A stretch of 34,719 nucleotides of DNA from Nitrosomonas sp. (GTDB taxonomy: Bacteria > Pseudomonadota > Gammaproteobacteria > Burkholderiales > Nitrosomonadaceae), in contig JAMXAE010000011.1 of assembly GCA_024281695.1 (NCBI GenBank), positions 1-34,719 on the forward strand, read 5' to 3'. Under the pieces are notes generated by a model. That model made no database searches. It was not told the origin of the DNA and saw only the letters and a program-made list of their open reading frames with translations. Below are positions 17,432 through 26,762 of the stretch, piece by piece. Numbering within the stretch: position 1 is the stretch's first letter; every line of letters begins with the position of its first letter. Made by a program: the position numbers and the translations under genes.

Positions 17432-18712
17432 TTATAGGTAGCGTCCAACTACTTTATTACGGCCAGTTAATTTTGCTTGGCAAAGCGCATGATCAGCGGC
17501 TTTAAATAATTCAGAAAAACCTTCTTCCGATTCCTGCTGCATTTCAGCAACGCCAAAGCTGGCGGTTACAGTCAATCCTGCTGGGTGTAAATTTTCGATG
17601 GATTTTCGAATCTTCTCGGCGATGTTCAATGCATTTGCAAGATCGCAGTGGGACAATAGCAATACAAATTCTTCTCCGCCATAGCGAGCAACAATATCTT
17701 CTTTGCGAATAAATTCAGTTAATACATAGGCTATTTCTTTTAAGACAAAATCGCCGGTTGCATGTCCATGCTGGTCATTGACTAGTTTGAATTTGTCTAC
17801 ATCCACTACAATCAGGCTAGATGAAATACGATAGCGCCTTGCTTCACTTAATTTCGATGGCGCTGCTTCCATCAGAAAATGGCGATTATGCAAACCGGTT
17901 AATTGGTCTTTCATCGCCAAATCGTGCATGAGATTTTGTTGTGAGGTGATTTGATCCAACCGTTTCTTACTGATGACCAGATTGTTGACTCTGGCCAATA
18001 ATTCTTCTTGAACCAGCGGTTTGGTCACATAATCATTGGCTCCTGAACGTAATAATTCAATTTTCCGGGCCACATCGTCCAGAACTGAAAATACCAGTAA
18101 CGGTATATATTTTTTCTCATCATCAAAATTTCTGATTGCCCTTAGAATGCCATAGCCATTTAACTTGCCTTTGAGCATGATGTCAGTCAACACTAAATCA
18201 TAAGTATTTTTCTGGAATGCTTCGATGCCTTCTTCGCCGATAGTAAAATGATCGACGGTATAACTATTGTCTCTGAGTAATTGAGATGTCAGCGTTGCAA
18301 TGGATAGACTATCTTCAATATATAAAATACTTCCTTCCATGATTTTTCTATATCGTTTACTGGAGAATTGCGCGGTATAGCGGGTAATTTTATCCAATTC
18401 GTGCTTAGCAAATATTTCTGTTATCCCTGCTGAAAACGCTTTATCCAGAAACTTTTTGTCTTCATTTGATGTAATCATTACCAAAGGAATTTGGCGAGTG
18501 CGGTTATCGGCACGTAGGTGCGATGAAAACATCGAAGCATCCATATCGCGTAAATGCATAGCGATAAATACCAGATCAAAAGATTGTTTCCTTAGTAAAT
18601 TTAAGGCCTCGCCACCGGTTGAAGCTTGTTTGGTTTCCAGTCCACCCGATTCTACTGCCGATGATAAAAGTTTTTGATATGTCCTGGATGGTTCAACAAT
18701 AAGTCCTTCCAT
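17432..18712 (-). CDS. PleD-like response regulator: REC-REC-GGDEF diguanylate cyclase
   Basis: 426 residues. Receiver 1 (about 1-115) is degenerate: the phospho-acceptor position in DLVFIAMHL is Ala51 and the acidic pocket is Glu-Pro. Receiver 2 (about 128-245) is intact, with Glu133-Asp134, Asp177 in LVLTDIML and Lys231 in TKPL. The cyclase domain has DQLTGLHNR, GGEEF at 345-349 and an RxxD inhibitory site (Arg336 to Asp339). This matches PleD, in which one receiver acts as a dimerisation adaptor. It should make cyclic-di-GMP when receiver 2 is phosphorylated. No histidine kinase is adjacent, so its partner is elsewhere. With the GGDEF-EAL protein at the left edge it is the second cyclic-di-GMP gene in the window. 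Confidence 0.92.
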   Translation of the reverse strand: MEGLIVEPSRTYQKLLSSAVESGGLETKQASTGGEALNLLRKQSFDLVFIAMHLRDMDASMFSSHLRADNRTRQIPLVMITSNEDKKFLDKAFSAGITEIFAKHELDKITRYTAQFSSKRYRKIMEGSILYIEDSLSIATLTSQLLRDNSYTVDHFTIGEEGIEAFQKNTYDLVLTDIMLKGKLNGYGILRAIRNFDDEKKYIPLLVFSVLDDVARKIELLRSGANDYVTKPLVQEELLARVNNLVISKKRLDQITSQQNLMHDLAMKDQLTGLHNRHFLMEAAPSKLSEARRYRISSSLIVVDVDKFKLVNDQHGHATGDFVLKEIAYVLTEFIRKEDIVARYGGEEFVLLLSHCDLANALNIAEKIRKSIENLHPAGLTVTASFGVAEMQQESEEGFSELFKAADHALCQAKLTGRNKVVGRYL

Positions 18713-18941
18713 ATTTTAATGCCCTCTTGATTGTACAAATCTGGTTGTTACTTGTCAGTAGATTCAGATATTTACAACATAAAAATTTACGTTTGTCTTA
18801 TATCGACATCAATGCTGACTTCTTTGAGAGGAATTATTGGGAATTATGTAAAAGCTATTTTCAGTATTGCAAGCTTTTTGCAGACGGAAGGAAAATAGAA
18901 TCTAACGGCCTGAATGATGGATGATCATTATTGAGCGATTC

Positions 18942-19757
18942 TTATCGATTACGGATTGGTTTTACCAGCAACGATAAGCTGAACGATAACGCGCTGAATA
19001 GGACAATGGTTGTTCCCGAAGCCACATTAAAGATATAACTGAGATACATACCGATTACGCCGGTTACAGAACCAATCAGAGTTGAATAAATAATCATTTT
19101 GCTAAAGCTATCTGTAAGCATTCTTGCTGTCATGGCGGGTGCAATCAGTGTGGCGGCTACCATGGTGACGCCGATTACGTTGAGGGAGGCAATGACGGAA
19201 AAGGTCAACAGAAGGGAAAATAAAAATTGTACCGACTCGGTTTTGATGCCAAAGACGCGCGCAGCTTCATTATCAAATGTAGAAAAGAGGAGGGCTCTAT
19301 ATGAAAAAAACAGGGTGACCAGTGTGATGGCTGTTACCAATCCAATAACCACCAAGTCATGATCAGTGATTCCCAGAATATTGCCAAATAAGGCGGCCTC
19401 AAAGTTTTGCTTAAAATTGCGCAATTTACTCACGATTGCAACCCCCAAAGCAAACATGGCCGTTGTTACAATACCGATTGCGGCATCTAATTTAATCTTG
19501 TTGTTTTGTGTGATTTTGTTGATGATCAATACGGCTAGCAAGCCCATGGCAAAAGCGCCGGTGTAAAAATTCAGATTTAGCGTAAAGCCCACCACGGCAC
19601 CGCCAATGGCGGCATGAGATAATCCATGGCCGACATAGCTCATGCCACGTAGAACGACATATACGCCAATCATGCCACCGGATGCACCGACTAGCAAAGC
19701 AGCTAGCAAGGCGCGGCGAAAGAACTCATACTCAAGTGGCTCGAGGAGGAATTCCAT
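18942..19757 (-). CDS. Metal ABC transporter permease (ZnuB/TroC/MntB family, cluster A-I)
   Basis: 271 residues with about eight or nine hydrophobic helices and the family phrases RGMSYVGHGLSHAAIGG near the N-terminus and NVIGVTMVAATLIAPA in the middle. This family imports zinc, manganese or iron; nickel is inferred here only from the nearby NikR gene and operator. Its ATG shares one base with the TGA stop of the ATPase gene, so the two are translationally coupled. It is the last gene of a three-gene minus-strand operon. Confidence 0.9.
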   Translation of the reverse strand: MEFLLEPLEYEFFRRALLAALLVGASGGMIGVYVVLRGMSYVGHGLSHAAIGGAVVGFTLNLNFYTGAFAMGLLAVLIINKITQNNKIKLDAAIGIVTTAMFALGVAIVSKLRNFKQNFEAALFGNILGITDHDLVVIGLVTAITLVTLFFSYRALLFSTFDNEAARVFGIKTESVQFLFSLLLTFSVIASLNVIGVTMVAATLIAPAMTARMLTDSFSKMIIYSTLIGSVTGVIGMYLSYIFNVASGTTIVLFSALSFSLSLLVKPIRNR

Positions 19758-20575
19758 CAGTGCTTCTGATCCCTAAAGTGCAAGGGTGTGCTGTTAGCAA
19801 TTAACAAATGGCCTTCATATTTAACGATCACAATGTCGCCACCATACGTCTGAGTCAGGATTTCATTGGTAAAAATATCATGCGGTTGACCTTGTGCGAC
19901 AACACCTCGATTAAAGCAAATAACCCAGGGTAGATGGGAAGCCACGGCATTCAGGTCGTGCGTGGTCAGTAAAATGGTCATTCCTTCACTATTGAGATTG
20001 CCCAATAGATGCAATACTTCATGCTGGGTTTTGATATCGACGCCTGAGGTGGGTTCATCCAGAATCAAAAGTTTAGGGTTGCTGATTAATGCGCGCGCAA
20101 GAAATGCACGTTGTCGTTGACCACCCGATATATCGATAATATGCTGTTGCAAGCAATCCTCAACACCCAATCGATGAGCCAGATCGTGAACATTTTTACG
20201 TTCTTCTTTGCTGAGCCAAGGCAAGATGCGCCCATTGGTATACAGTCCCATTGTAATGACTTCTTCGACAGTCACCGGAAAATTCCAATCGACGCTGCCA
20301 AGCTGGGGCACATAACCGACTGTGCCCGGCTTCACTTGATTTACTGGATTGTTGTGCACCAGTATCTTTCCGCAAATCACCGGATGAATGCCTAGAATGA
20401 TTTTAAGCAGAGTGGTTTTGCCACTGGCTGTGGGACCCACAATGCCGGCAAACTGACCTACAGCTATATTCAATGACAGATCAGAAAATACTATATTCTG
20501 TTCATACCCGGCTTTGACATTGCTTAGTTGGACAGCAGCGCTGAGTTGCGCATTAAAAAGCGATGTTGCTTGCAT
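19757..20575 (-). CDS. Metal ABC transporter ATP-binding protein (ZnuC-like)
   Basis: 272 residues from the ATG at 20575; a TTG one codon earlier is also in frame. Walker A is GPTASGKT, the Q-loop lies in GYVPQLGSVDWNFPVT, the ABC signature is ISGGQRQR, Walker B is LLILDEP, and the switch His is in LLTTHDLN. The phrase DWNFPVTVEEVITMG is typical of zinc and manganese importer ATPases. The start lies inside the 3' end of the binding-protein gene (about 23 bases of overlap), so expression of the three genes is tightly linked. The cargo is probably a divalent metal, perhaps nickel given the NikR-like site in front of the operon. Confidence 0.92.
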   Translation of the reverse strand: MQATSLFNAQLSAAVQLSNVKAGYEQNIVFSDLSLNIAVGQFAGIVGPTASGKTTLLKIILGIHPVICGKILVHNNPVNQVKPGTVGYVPQLGSVDWNFPVTVEEVITMGLYTNGRILPWLSKEERKNVHDLAHRLGVEDCLQQHIIDISGGQRQRAFLARALISNPKLLILDEPTSGVDIKTQHEVLHLLGNLNSEGMTILLTTHDLNAVASHLPWVICFNRGVVAQGQPHDIFTNEILTQTYGGDIVIVKYEGHLLIANSTPLHFRDQKH

Positions 20576-21521
20576 CAATATTGGCCATGCAGGTTGGATT
20601 GCCTCCGAGTGCTTCTGTCATAATAGTCATATTGCGGGTCATCATGCCAATGAAAGAGTGATTGGGTGGAGCTGGCAGCTCATCATCTGAAAGCTGATCA
20701 ATAAATTTGACGTTCGCTTCACGCGCGATTTGCCCCATTACTTTACTAGGAAAAACTTCTGAGCCAAATATTGCAGGTACAGCGGTTTTTCTGATCTGCT
20801 TAATAATACTAATGACTTCTTGCGGACCAGGTTCGGAGAAATCGGAAGGTTGTATGGCGGCAATCACGGTCATGCCATAGCGGGGTGCAAAATAAGCAAA
20901 CGAATCATGGTAAGTCACTAGTTTGCGATTATTTTTAGGAATGGTTTCAACACATTTGAATATTGCTTGATCCAATTTCTGCAGCTTATCGAGATAAATG
21001 GTTGTATTTTCCAGATAGCTTTTTTTATTGATGGGATCAAACGCGATAAGATTTTCTTTGATTATTTCCGCATACCGCATGACCAATTCGATATTCAACC
21101 ATAAGTGAGGATTAGGATGCCCGTGTTCGCGCGGGAAACTAAAATCATATTGCCAATCTTCTTCTTTAAGTGCGTGGTTTCCCAATTGCAGAATACGGGT
21201 GTTAGGGTTTTTTACCTTCTCTGCGAGTATTAATGTGGGTAATTCGAGATCCAAGCCATTAACGATAATTATATCAGCTGCTTGCAATATTTTTATATCG
21301 GAAGGGATGGGTTCAAATGTGTGAGAATCGGTTCCATCCGGAACAATCCCCGTAACATTGACGTGAGTCCCCCCAATGTTTTGCACCATATTCGTAATAG
21401 GGGAGACAGTTGTCACAATGTTAAGCTTCTTATAAGTATCCGACGCGAGAACTGCATTTTGAAGAGAGAGGATGAATAGGAGTAATAAAAGATTTGTAAT
21501 ATGACTCATTGATAGTTTCAT
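20553..21521 (-). CDS. Metal ABC transporter periplasmic binding protein (ZnuA/TroA family)
   Basis: 322 residues from the ATG at 21521, which has AGGAAG six bases upstream; the longer form from 21545 has none. A signal peptide (hydrophobic LLLLLFILSL, cleavage near VLA-SD) precedes a cluster A-I binding protein. Expected metal ligands are His67 (DSHTFEP), His139 (NPHLWLN), His205 (TYHDSFAYF) and Asp275 (FIDQL), the His3-Asp set of zinc-type members; manganese types usually have Glu at the third site. The long His-rich loop of E. coli ZnuA is reduced to a short EHGHPNPH. A NikR-like palindrome lies 26 bases before the start, so this may be a nickel importer, or a zinc importer placed under nickel control. 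Confidence 0.9.
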   Translation of the reverse strand: MKLSMSHITNLLLLLFILSLQNAVLASDTYKKLNIVTTVSPITNMVQNIGGTHVNVTGIVPDGTDSHTFEPIPSDIKILQAADIIIVNGLDLELPTLILAEKVKNPNTRILQLGNHALKEEDWQYDFSFPREHGHPNPHLWLNIELVMRYAEIIKENLIAFDPINKKSYLENTTIYLDKLQKLDQAIFKCVETIPKNNRKLVTYHDSFAYFAPRYGMTVIAAIQPSDFSEPGPQEVISIIKQIRKTAVPAIFGSEVFPSKVMGQIAREANVKFIDQLSDDELPAPPNHSFIGMMTRNMTIMTEALGGNPTCMANIDASNIAF

Positions 21522-21547
21522 AACGATCTTCCTCGTTTTAGTCAAAT

Positions 21548-21576
21548 TGTATGAAAAAAAAGCAATTTATCATACA
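21548..21576. promoter_or_regulatory. Candidate NikR operator TGTATGA-N15-TCATACA
   Basis: Perfect 7-base inverted arms (21548-21554 and 21570-21576) contain GTATGA and TCATAC, the half-sites of the E. coli NikR operator (GTATGA-N16-TCATAC). The spacer here is 15 bases, one shorter. The site lies 26 bases before the metal-binding-protein gene on one side and about 70 bases before the TonB-receptor start on the other, with a nikR gene in the same cluster. Nickel-bound NikR would be expected to repress both divergent units. Confidence 0.72.
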
Positions 21577-21645
21577 TATTGGATTATGATCACGATTCAT
21601 GCAACTTTGAAGAAATAAAACACGTGAGTTTTGGGGAGAATGAGC

Positions 21646-23716
21646 GTGAAAAAAGCGATAGGAGTTGTGATTACTATGCAGCAATTGATCATGAGCTGCA
21701 TTGTTTTTTCAATTGGTTGGCTATCTTTGCTGGTTAATGCCGCCAACATTGCGGGAAGTCACAGTACGCGCCAATGCAAAGGAATTGATTGGAACCGCAA
21801 ATTCTGCGAATGAAGGCACGGTTCTTAAACAGCAATTGGATTCGCGCACCGTTTATCGGCCAGGAGAATTGCTGGAAACTGTGCCAGGCCTGATCGTAAC
21901 TCAGCACAGTGGTGAAGGTAAAGCCAATCAGTATTTCCTGCGTGGCTTTAATCTCGACCATGGTACAGACTTACGCATTACGATAGATGGCATGCTGGTT
22001 AATCAACGCTCGCACGGGCACGGACAAGGTTGGGCTGATACTAATTTTATGATTCCGGAGCTGGCGGGAAATGTGCAGTACATGAAAGGACCTTATTACG
22101 CCAGTCAAGGCGATTTCTCCTCAGCCGGTTCGGTTAGCATGGGCTATGTTGATAAATTACCCAAAGGTATTGCCAGTTATGGTTTAGGGCAGCAAGGGTT
22201 TATGCGCGGATTGGTGGCAAAATCACACGAAGTGGGTAAGGGGAATGTTCTGTATGCTGTCGAATTACTGACAAAAGACGGTCCGTGGGTTAAGCCTGAG
22301 GATTTCAAGAAATTCAATGCGGTGTTGCGCTATAGCCAGGATACGGGACCAACCACATTTAATATTACTGCAATGGGCTACGGGGGGAATTGGAATTCTA
22401 CCGATCAGATTCCACAAAGAGGAGTTGCGAGCGGATTCGTTCCGCGATTGGGTGCGATTGATCCCAGTGATGGTGGGGAAGCACACCGCTTTAGTCTTTC
22501 CAGTGCGCTACGGCATAAGAGTCGTTTCGGAACCACACAATTAAATTTATATACACTACACACCAATCTCGCTTTATTTTCAAATTTTACTTATTTCCTT
22601 GATGATCCCGTGAATGGCGATCAATTTTCCCAGGTCGACAAACGCTTCCAATCCGCTATGAATTTAAGCCATCTATGGATCAATAAAGTTGGCGGAATCG
22701 AGATCGAAAATACGGTAGGTGTTCAATTCCAGAACGATGTGATTGATAACGGATTATCAAGTACAAAACAACGTCAAGCGCTATCAACCACTCGCAGAGA
22801 CCACATTAATCAGAATAGTGTCGGTATTTACTATCAGAATAGTATACAGTGGCTGGAAAAGTTTCGTAGCGTGACTGGTGTGCGTTCGGATTATTACTGG
22901 TTCAATGTAAATAGTAATCTAAATGCTAACTCAGGTAATCGCTATGACAGCATGACTAATCCCAAGCTGAGTTTAATTGCCGGGCCTTGGGTACAAACGG
23001 AATTCTATTTCAATTACGGTAGCGGTTTTCATAGCAATGATGCACGCGGAACTACCTCTACCGTTGATCCAAAATCGGGAGATCCCATCAACAGGGTTAA
23101 TCCGCTGGTACGTTCGACGGGATATGAAACGGGATTTCGCACGGCTATTGTTCCAGGGTTACAAGCTTCTTTTGCATTATTTCGTTTGGATTTGGATTCA
23201 GAACTGCTATTTGTGGGCGATGCCGGAACGACAGTGGCAAGTCGTCCAAGCAAACGAGAAGGGTTTGAGATCTCGACATTCTACATGCCTACTGATTGGC
23301 TAACGATCGATATAGATTATGCACTGGCACGTGCACGCTTTAGCGATAGGGATCCGAGTGGCGACCACATACCCGGAGCAATTAATGGAGTCGGTAAACT
23401 GGCAGTTTCCCTAGACAATATAGGTGCATTCTTTGGGAGCATGCAATTGCGTTACTTCGGTCAGCGTTCTCTCACCGAAGATAGCAGTGTGCAGTCAAAT
23501 TACACGATGACACTGAATGGTCAGATCGGTTACAAAATTAGCAAAAATGTTCGAATATCGGTGCAGGGGTTTAATCTATTGAATAGTCGAGCTCACGCAA
23601 TTGATTATTTTTATACTTCCAGGCTTCCAGGTGAGTCTGCTGCTGGCGTGAGTGACTTGCATTTTCATCCTATCGAGAGTCGATCATTTCGCGTCAATTT
23701 AGTCGCTAATTATTAG
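21646..23716 (+). CDS. TonB-dependent outer-membrane receptor, probably for a nickel chelate, with an apparent frameshift after the signal peptide
   Basis: The receptor body is one open frame from 21701 to 23716, with a TonB box (EVTV), a plug (ETVPGLIVTQHSGEGKANQ, FLRGFNLDHGTDLRITIDGM) and a 22-strand-type barrel ending NLVANY. In that frame the N-terminus is not a signal peptide. In the frame one base off, a good signal peptide reads from GTG 21646 (GGGGAG upstream): MKKAIGVVITMQQLIMS, a hydrophobic core, then LLVNA. Removing one C from GCCGCC at 21739-21744 would join them as LLVNAATLREVTVRAN, a normal mature start. So there is one extra base, whether real or a sequencing error. Position between the NikR-like operator and nikR points to nickel uptake. 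Confidence 0.82.
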
Positions 23717-23800
23717 TCAATGTAAATATTATCCATCCATGAGTGGAATTAAATCTATTGTTTTGATAAGTTCTTAGCAGTGAAAGCTTGGGAGAAATTT

Positions 23801-24262
23801 ATGGAACGTTTTACTATTTCGATGGATGATCAGTTGTTTGAACAGTTCGACAAGGTGGCACATGCACGGGGTTACGATAACCGATCGGAAGCGATTCGTG
23901 ATCTTATCCGCGAGTATCTTGAAACTGCTCGTTTGGAGAAAGATAACAAAGGATATTGCATTGCTACGCTTAGTTATATTTATAATCACCACGAAAGAGA
24001 TCTGGCCAGTCAAGTAACATCGGCACATCATGATCATCACGACTTAACTTTGTCGAGCATGCATGTTCATATGGATCATGATAACTGCCTGGAAGTGGTT
24101 ATTCTTCGCGGCACCATTCAAGACGTCAGGCTTTTTGCCAATCAAGTGATCGCGACGAATGGGGTGCGGCATGGCAAGTTGCACATTGTACCGATTGAGC
24201 TTTCACAAGAGTTGCATGCGCACTCTACAGTACCGCATACGCACAGTAGCCCGTTGACTTAA
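23801..24262 (+). CDS. nikR: Nickel-responsive transcriptional regulator NikR
   Basis: 153 residues from the ATG at 23801, with GGGAG six bases upstream; a start at 23780 is open but lacks support. The N-terminal ribbon-helix-helix domain MERFTISMDDQLFEQFD and NRSEAIRDLIREYL is followed by the ACT-like nickel domain. High-affinity nickel ligands are all visible: His77, His88, His90 and Cys96 (HVHMDHDNC), matching E. coli His76, His87, His89 and Cys95. The C-terminal tail is His-rich. NikR binds palindromes such as the one at 21548-21576 and turns off nickel uptake when nickel is sufficient. It follows the TonB receptor by 84 bases, so it would repress its own operon. Confidence 0.96.
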   Translation: MERFTISMDDQLFEQFDKVAHARGYDNRSEAIRDLIREYLETARLEKDNKGYCIATLSYIYNHHERDLASQVTSAHHDHHDLTLSSMHVHMDHDNCLEVVILRGTIQDVRLFANQVIATNGVRHGKLHIVPIELSQELHAHSTVPHTHSSPLT

Positions 24263-24282
24263 TATTGTTTGATTGGAAATAA

Positions 24283-24315
24283 AAATCCCCACCTATTGGC
24301 GGGGATTTGTTTTTA
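24283..24315. terminator. Bidirectional rho-independent terminator between nikR and urea transporter
   Basis: Arms AAATCCCC (24283-24290) and GGGGATTT (24301-24308) enclose a short loop in which CC and GG can extend the stem. The plus strand continues TGTTTTT, and on the minus strand the hairpin is followed by a T-rich run. It fits convergent termination of nikR (plus) and the urea operon (minus). Confidence 0.88.
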
Positions 24316-24335
24316 GGACACTATTAGTTTCAGTT

Positions 24336-25313
24336 CTAATTTCCCCAATGCTTGGATTTGCTGGCGGCAAACAAGAACATCCACATGACCAGCACAAAAG
24401 GAAAGGTTAATGTAGGCAACCCTATCGGTGCTAGGAAATTAGCTAAGCCAGCCTGGCAGATAATCGTCAAAATTCCTGCCAGCAGCGCAAGTATTGCACT
24501 TCCCGTAGTCGGTTTGAGAAAGACCCATCCTATCGCCATCATTGTCAGTACCGGATTGAATGCATAGAGTCCCATCTCAATCAACGTTTTATCTGCGCCG
24601 AGTAAAACTGGCACGGCAACCCCAACGATGGCACCGGATAATGCCATGAATGCACCACGCATCGAGGTTATCGCGATGCCAACCAGAAACAAAATACCTA
24701 CAATAATGCTATCAGCAAACATGACTTCACCGATACCCTTGGTGATCGCTGTATACCAGGCCTCAACTGCGTTTTGCGTAAAGTTCGCGAACTCGGTCGA
24801 AACCACTGAAGCTGCAGCAATGTCAGCGGGGATTCCCGGGGCTGGTAGCACGGGGCCACGTGAGAATCCATCAAAAGCATAAACCGCGACCATGAACATC
24901 CAACACGTTAAAACAAAGGGTGAAGTGGAAGCCGGGATGTTATAGGGTTGTAAGATCCTCATCAGCGCTGCCAGTACGACTGTAGACAATATCGAAGCGA
25001 GCACCACATATAACCAAAGCTGCGGTGTGTTCTCGAGAAACAGGAATAAGCAAGGGCCTACCAGCGTGCCGTTAAATCCATACAATCCTGCGTCGATGTC
25101 ATCTTCTGAGAATCCCAGTAAATAAGCAGCAACGGTACTGCTGACTACACCCACGGTTGCGGCAAGCCCCGCAGTGATTCCTCCCACATATAAAGCAATT
25201 AAGAAAATAAGTCCTGTCACTGCATTGCAACAGAAAAAAACTTGCCCAACTCCTCTGAGAATTACCCGCAGAGGTTTGGGGAATGCTTTGTCAATTGATA
25301 AAGACCAATCCAT
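24336..25313 (-). CDS. yut: Urea transporter of the UT/Yut family
   Basis: 325 residues, almost entirely hydrophobic helices in two inverted halves. The UT signature appears in both: YGFNGTLVGPCLFLFLE near residues 78-94 and YAFNPVLTMMAIGW in the second half. VGQVFFCCNAVTGLIFL at the N-terminus is also family-typical. It forms a urea channel in the inner membrane. AGGAG lies about ten bases before the ATG. It is the last gene of the minus-strand urea array, after ureG, and it supplies urea to the urease encoded just upstream. Confidence 0.93.
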   Translation of the reverse strand: MDWSLSIDKAFPKPLRVILRGVGQVFFCCNAVTGLIFLIALYVGGITAGLAATVGVVSSTVAAYLLGFSEDDIDAGLYGFNGTLVGPCLFLFLENTPQLWLYVVLASILSTVVLAALMRILQPYNIPASTSPFVLTCWMFMVAVYAFDGFSRGPVLPAPGIPADIAAASVVSTEFANFTQNAVEAWYTAITKGIGEVMFADSIIVGILFLVGIAITSMRGAFMALSGAIVGVAVPVLLGADKTLIEMGLYAFNPVLTMMAIGWVFLKPTTGSAILALLAGILTIICQAGLANFLAPIGLPTLTFPFVLVMWMFLFAASKSKHWGN

Positions 25314-25422
25314 GGTGAATAGCTCCTAAAGATTTTGAGAAAAATATAACTACAGTAAATAAAACAAAGTTCTATATAATCATTCAGGCGAAAACTATTA
25401 ATTAGTGAGTAAGGGAGTTGCA

Positions 25423-26058
25423 TCAGTTTTTCTGGTGTTTCACTTCTTCCAATAATCCTTGTTTTACAATGAAATCTACAATTTGATCGACGCCTTCACC
25501 CGTATGCATATTGGTAAACACAAACGGCCGATCACCCCGCATTTTTTTAGCATCTCGTGCCATCACTTCCAGACTTGCACCGACGTAAGGGGCGAGATCT
25601 GTTTTATTGATGACAAGTAGTGCAGAGCGCGTGATACCAGGGCCACCTTTGCGAGGTATTTTTTCACCGGCAGCAACGTCAATTACGTAGATAGTCAAAT
25701 CAGACAGCTCAGGACTAAAAGTTGAGGCGAGGTTATCGCCTCCCGATTCGACCAGAATGAGATCAAGATTAGGAAAATCGGCAGTCATACGTGCAATTGC
25801 TTCGAGATTGATGGAAGCATCTTCCCTGATTGCCGTGTGCGGACAGCCGCCAGTTTCTACTCCCATCAAACGTTCAGGAGGCAACGCATTGGCGCGCAGT
25901 AGAATCTCCATATCTTCCTTGGTATAGATATCGTTGGTGATGACAGCCATTTCATAACGATCACGCATTCTCTTACTGAGTGCTTCGCACAGAGCTGTTT
26001 TTCCGGATCCAACCGGGCCGCCGATTCCAACACGAAGTGGATTTGATTGTTTGCTCAC
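25423..26058 (-). CDS. ureG: Urease accessory GTPase UreG
   Basis: 211 residues starting at GTG (ribosome site GGGAT upstream). The SIMIBI-class GTPase motifs are GPVGSGKT (14-21), the metal-binding Cys-Pro-His ([11 protein letters not shown], Cys72 and His74), ESGGDNLAS, and the guanine-specifying NKTD. UreG dimerises on nickel and GTP and passes nickel into apo-urease with UreD, UreF and UreE. It follows ureF by 17 bases and ends 109 bases before the urea transporter gene. Confidence 0.97.
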   Translation of the reverse strand: MSKQSNPLRVGIGGPVGSGKTALCEALSKRMRDRYEMAVITNDIYTKEDMEILLRANALPPERLMGVETGGCPHTAIREDASINLEAIARMTADFPNLDLILVESGGDNLASTFSPELSDLTIYVIDVAAGEKIPRKGGPGITRSALLVINKTDLAPYVGASLEVMARDAKKMRGDRPFVFTNMHTGEGVDQIVDFIVKQGLLEEVKHQKN

Positions 26059-26075
26059 GTTTTATATCCCAAAAA

Positions 26076-26753
26076 TTATGATCGATAAATTCTGCTGTAC
26101 TGCGTTTCATGTAGTATTGACAGCAACGATAACCCTGGCGCCCAATTGGATAAGTCATCATCCTTGAGTTGTTGTGCGCGTAGCGACACCGTTTCAATAA
26201 TAGAATGTAATGAAAGTAGCAGACTCTGTCCAGAAACCTGACCAAGTGGTACGGATTTAACACAGACGAGTACTTGGTTTTCAACTATTGAAAAAAGCAT
26301 TCCGAGTAACGCAACTTCATGTGGTATAGCAAATGCTTCTGCAGCACAAGCAAATGCGGTGGGCAAAGGAACTTCCGATTGATTTCTCAAGATTGCTTGT
26401 AAAGATTCATCGGCAATTTTTAGATCCATGATGAGTTTTCCTAGGGAATATCCCATTTGGATAGTTTCGGCACGAAACTCAGACGTATCGCGTGCCGCTA
26501 TAAAATATTCGGTCCAATAACTGACAGCCTTTGCGTCACGCTCAGTAAATGCCTTGAGCAAGCGCCATAATATCGGCGCTTCAAAGTCGGCAATAATACT
26601 TAAGGACTCAGCAATCCATATTTTTGCAGTATTTTCATTGTAGACGATACCTTTCTCGATGGCTGATTCCAGGCCTTGGGAATAGGTATACGCACCAATC
26701 GGTAAAGATGGACTTGCTAACTGTAATAGGCGGAGCAATACACTGGATTGCAA
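26076..26753 (-). CDS. ureF: Urease accessory protein UreF
   Basis: 225 residues, all-helical. The N-terminal motif LLRLLQLASPSLPIGAYTYS is the UreF hallmark, followed by GLESAIEKGIV. The start is a TTG with AGGA eight bases upstream; no ATG exists near the conserved N-terminus. UreF bridges UreD on the urease apoprotein to the UreG dimer and gates GTP hydrolysis. It lies ten bases after ureE. Confidence 0.95.
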   Translation of the reverse strand: MQSSVLLRLLQLASPSLPIGAYTYSQGLESAIEKGIVYNENTAKIWIAESLSIIADFEAPILWRLLKAFTERDAKAVSYWTEYFIAARDTSEFRAETIQMGYSLGKLIMDLKIADESLQAILRNQSEVPLPTAFACAAEAFAIPHEVALLGMLFSIVENQVLVCVKSVPLGQVSGQSLLLSLHSIIETVSLRAQQLKDDDLSNWAPGLSLLSILHETQYSRIYRS

Positions 26754-26762
26754 GGTTTTTTC

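Noticed and set aside
18727-18924. A 65-residue plus-strand frame between the PleD-like gene and the ABC permease
   Set aside because: No ribosome site, no recognisable domain, composition like non-coding AT-rich DNA.
20553-21521. Four-histidine metal site in the binding protein, using His288 as the fourth ligand
   Set aside because: Alignment by the FxDxL motif places the fourth ligand at Asp275, as in TroA and PsaA; His288 lies beyond the ligand position.
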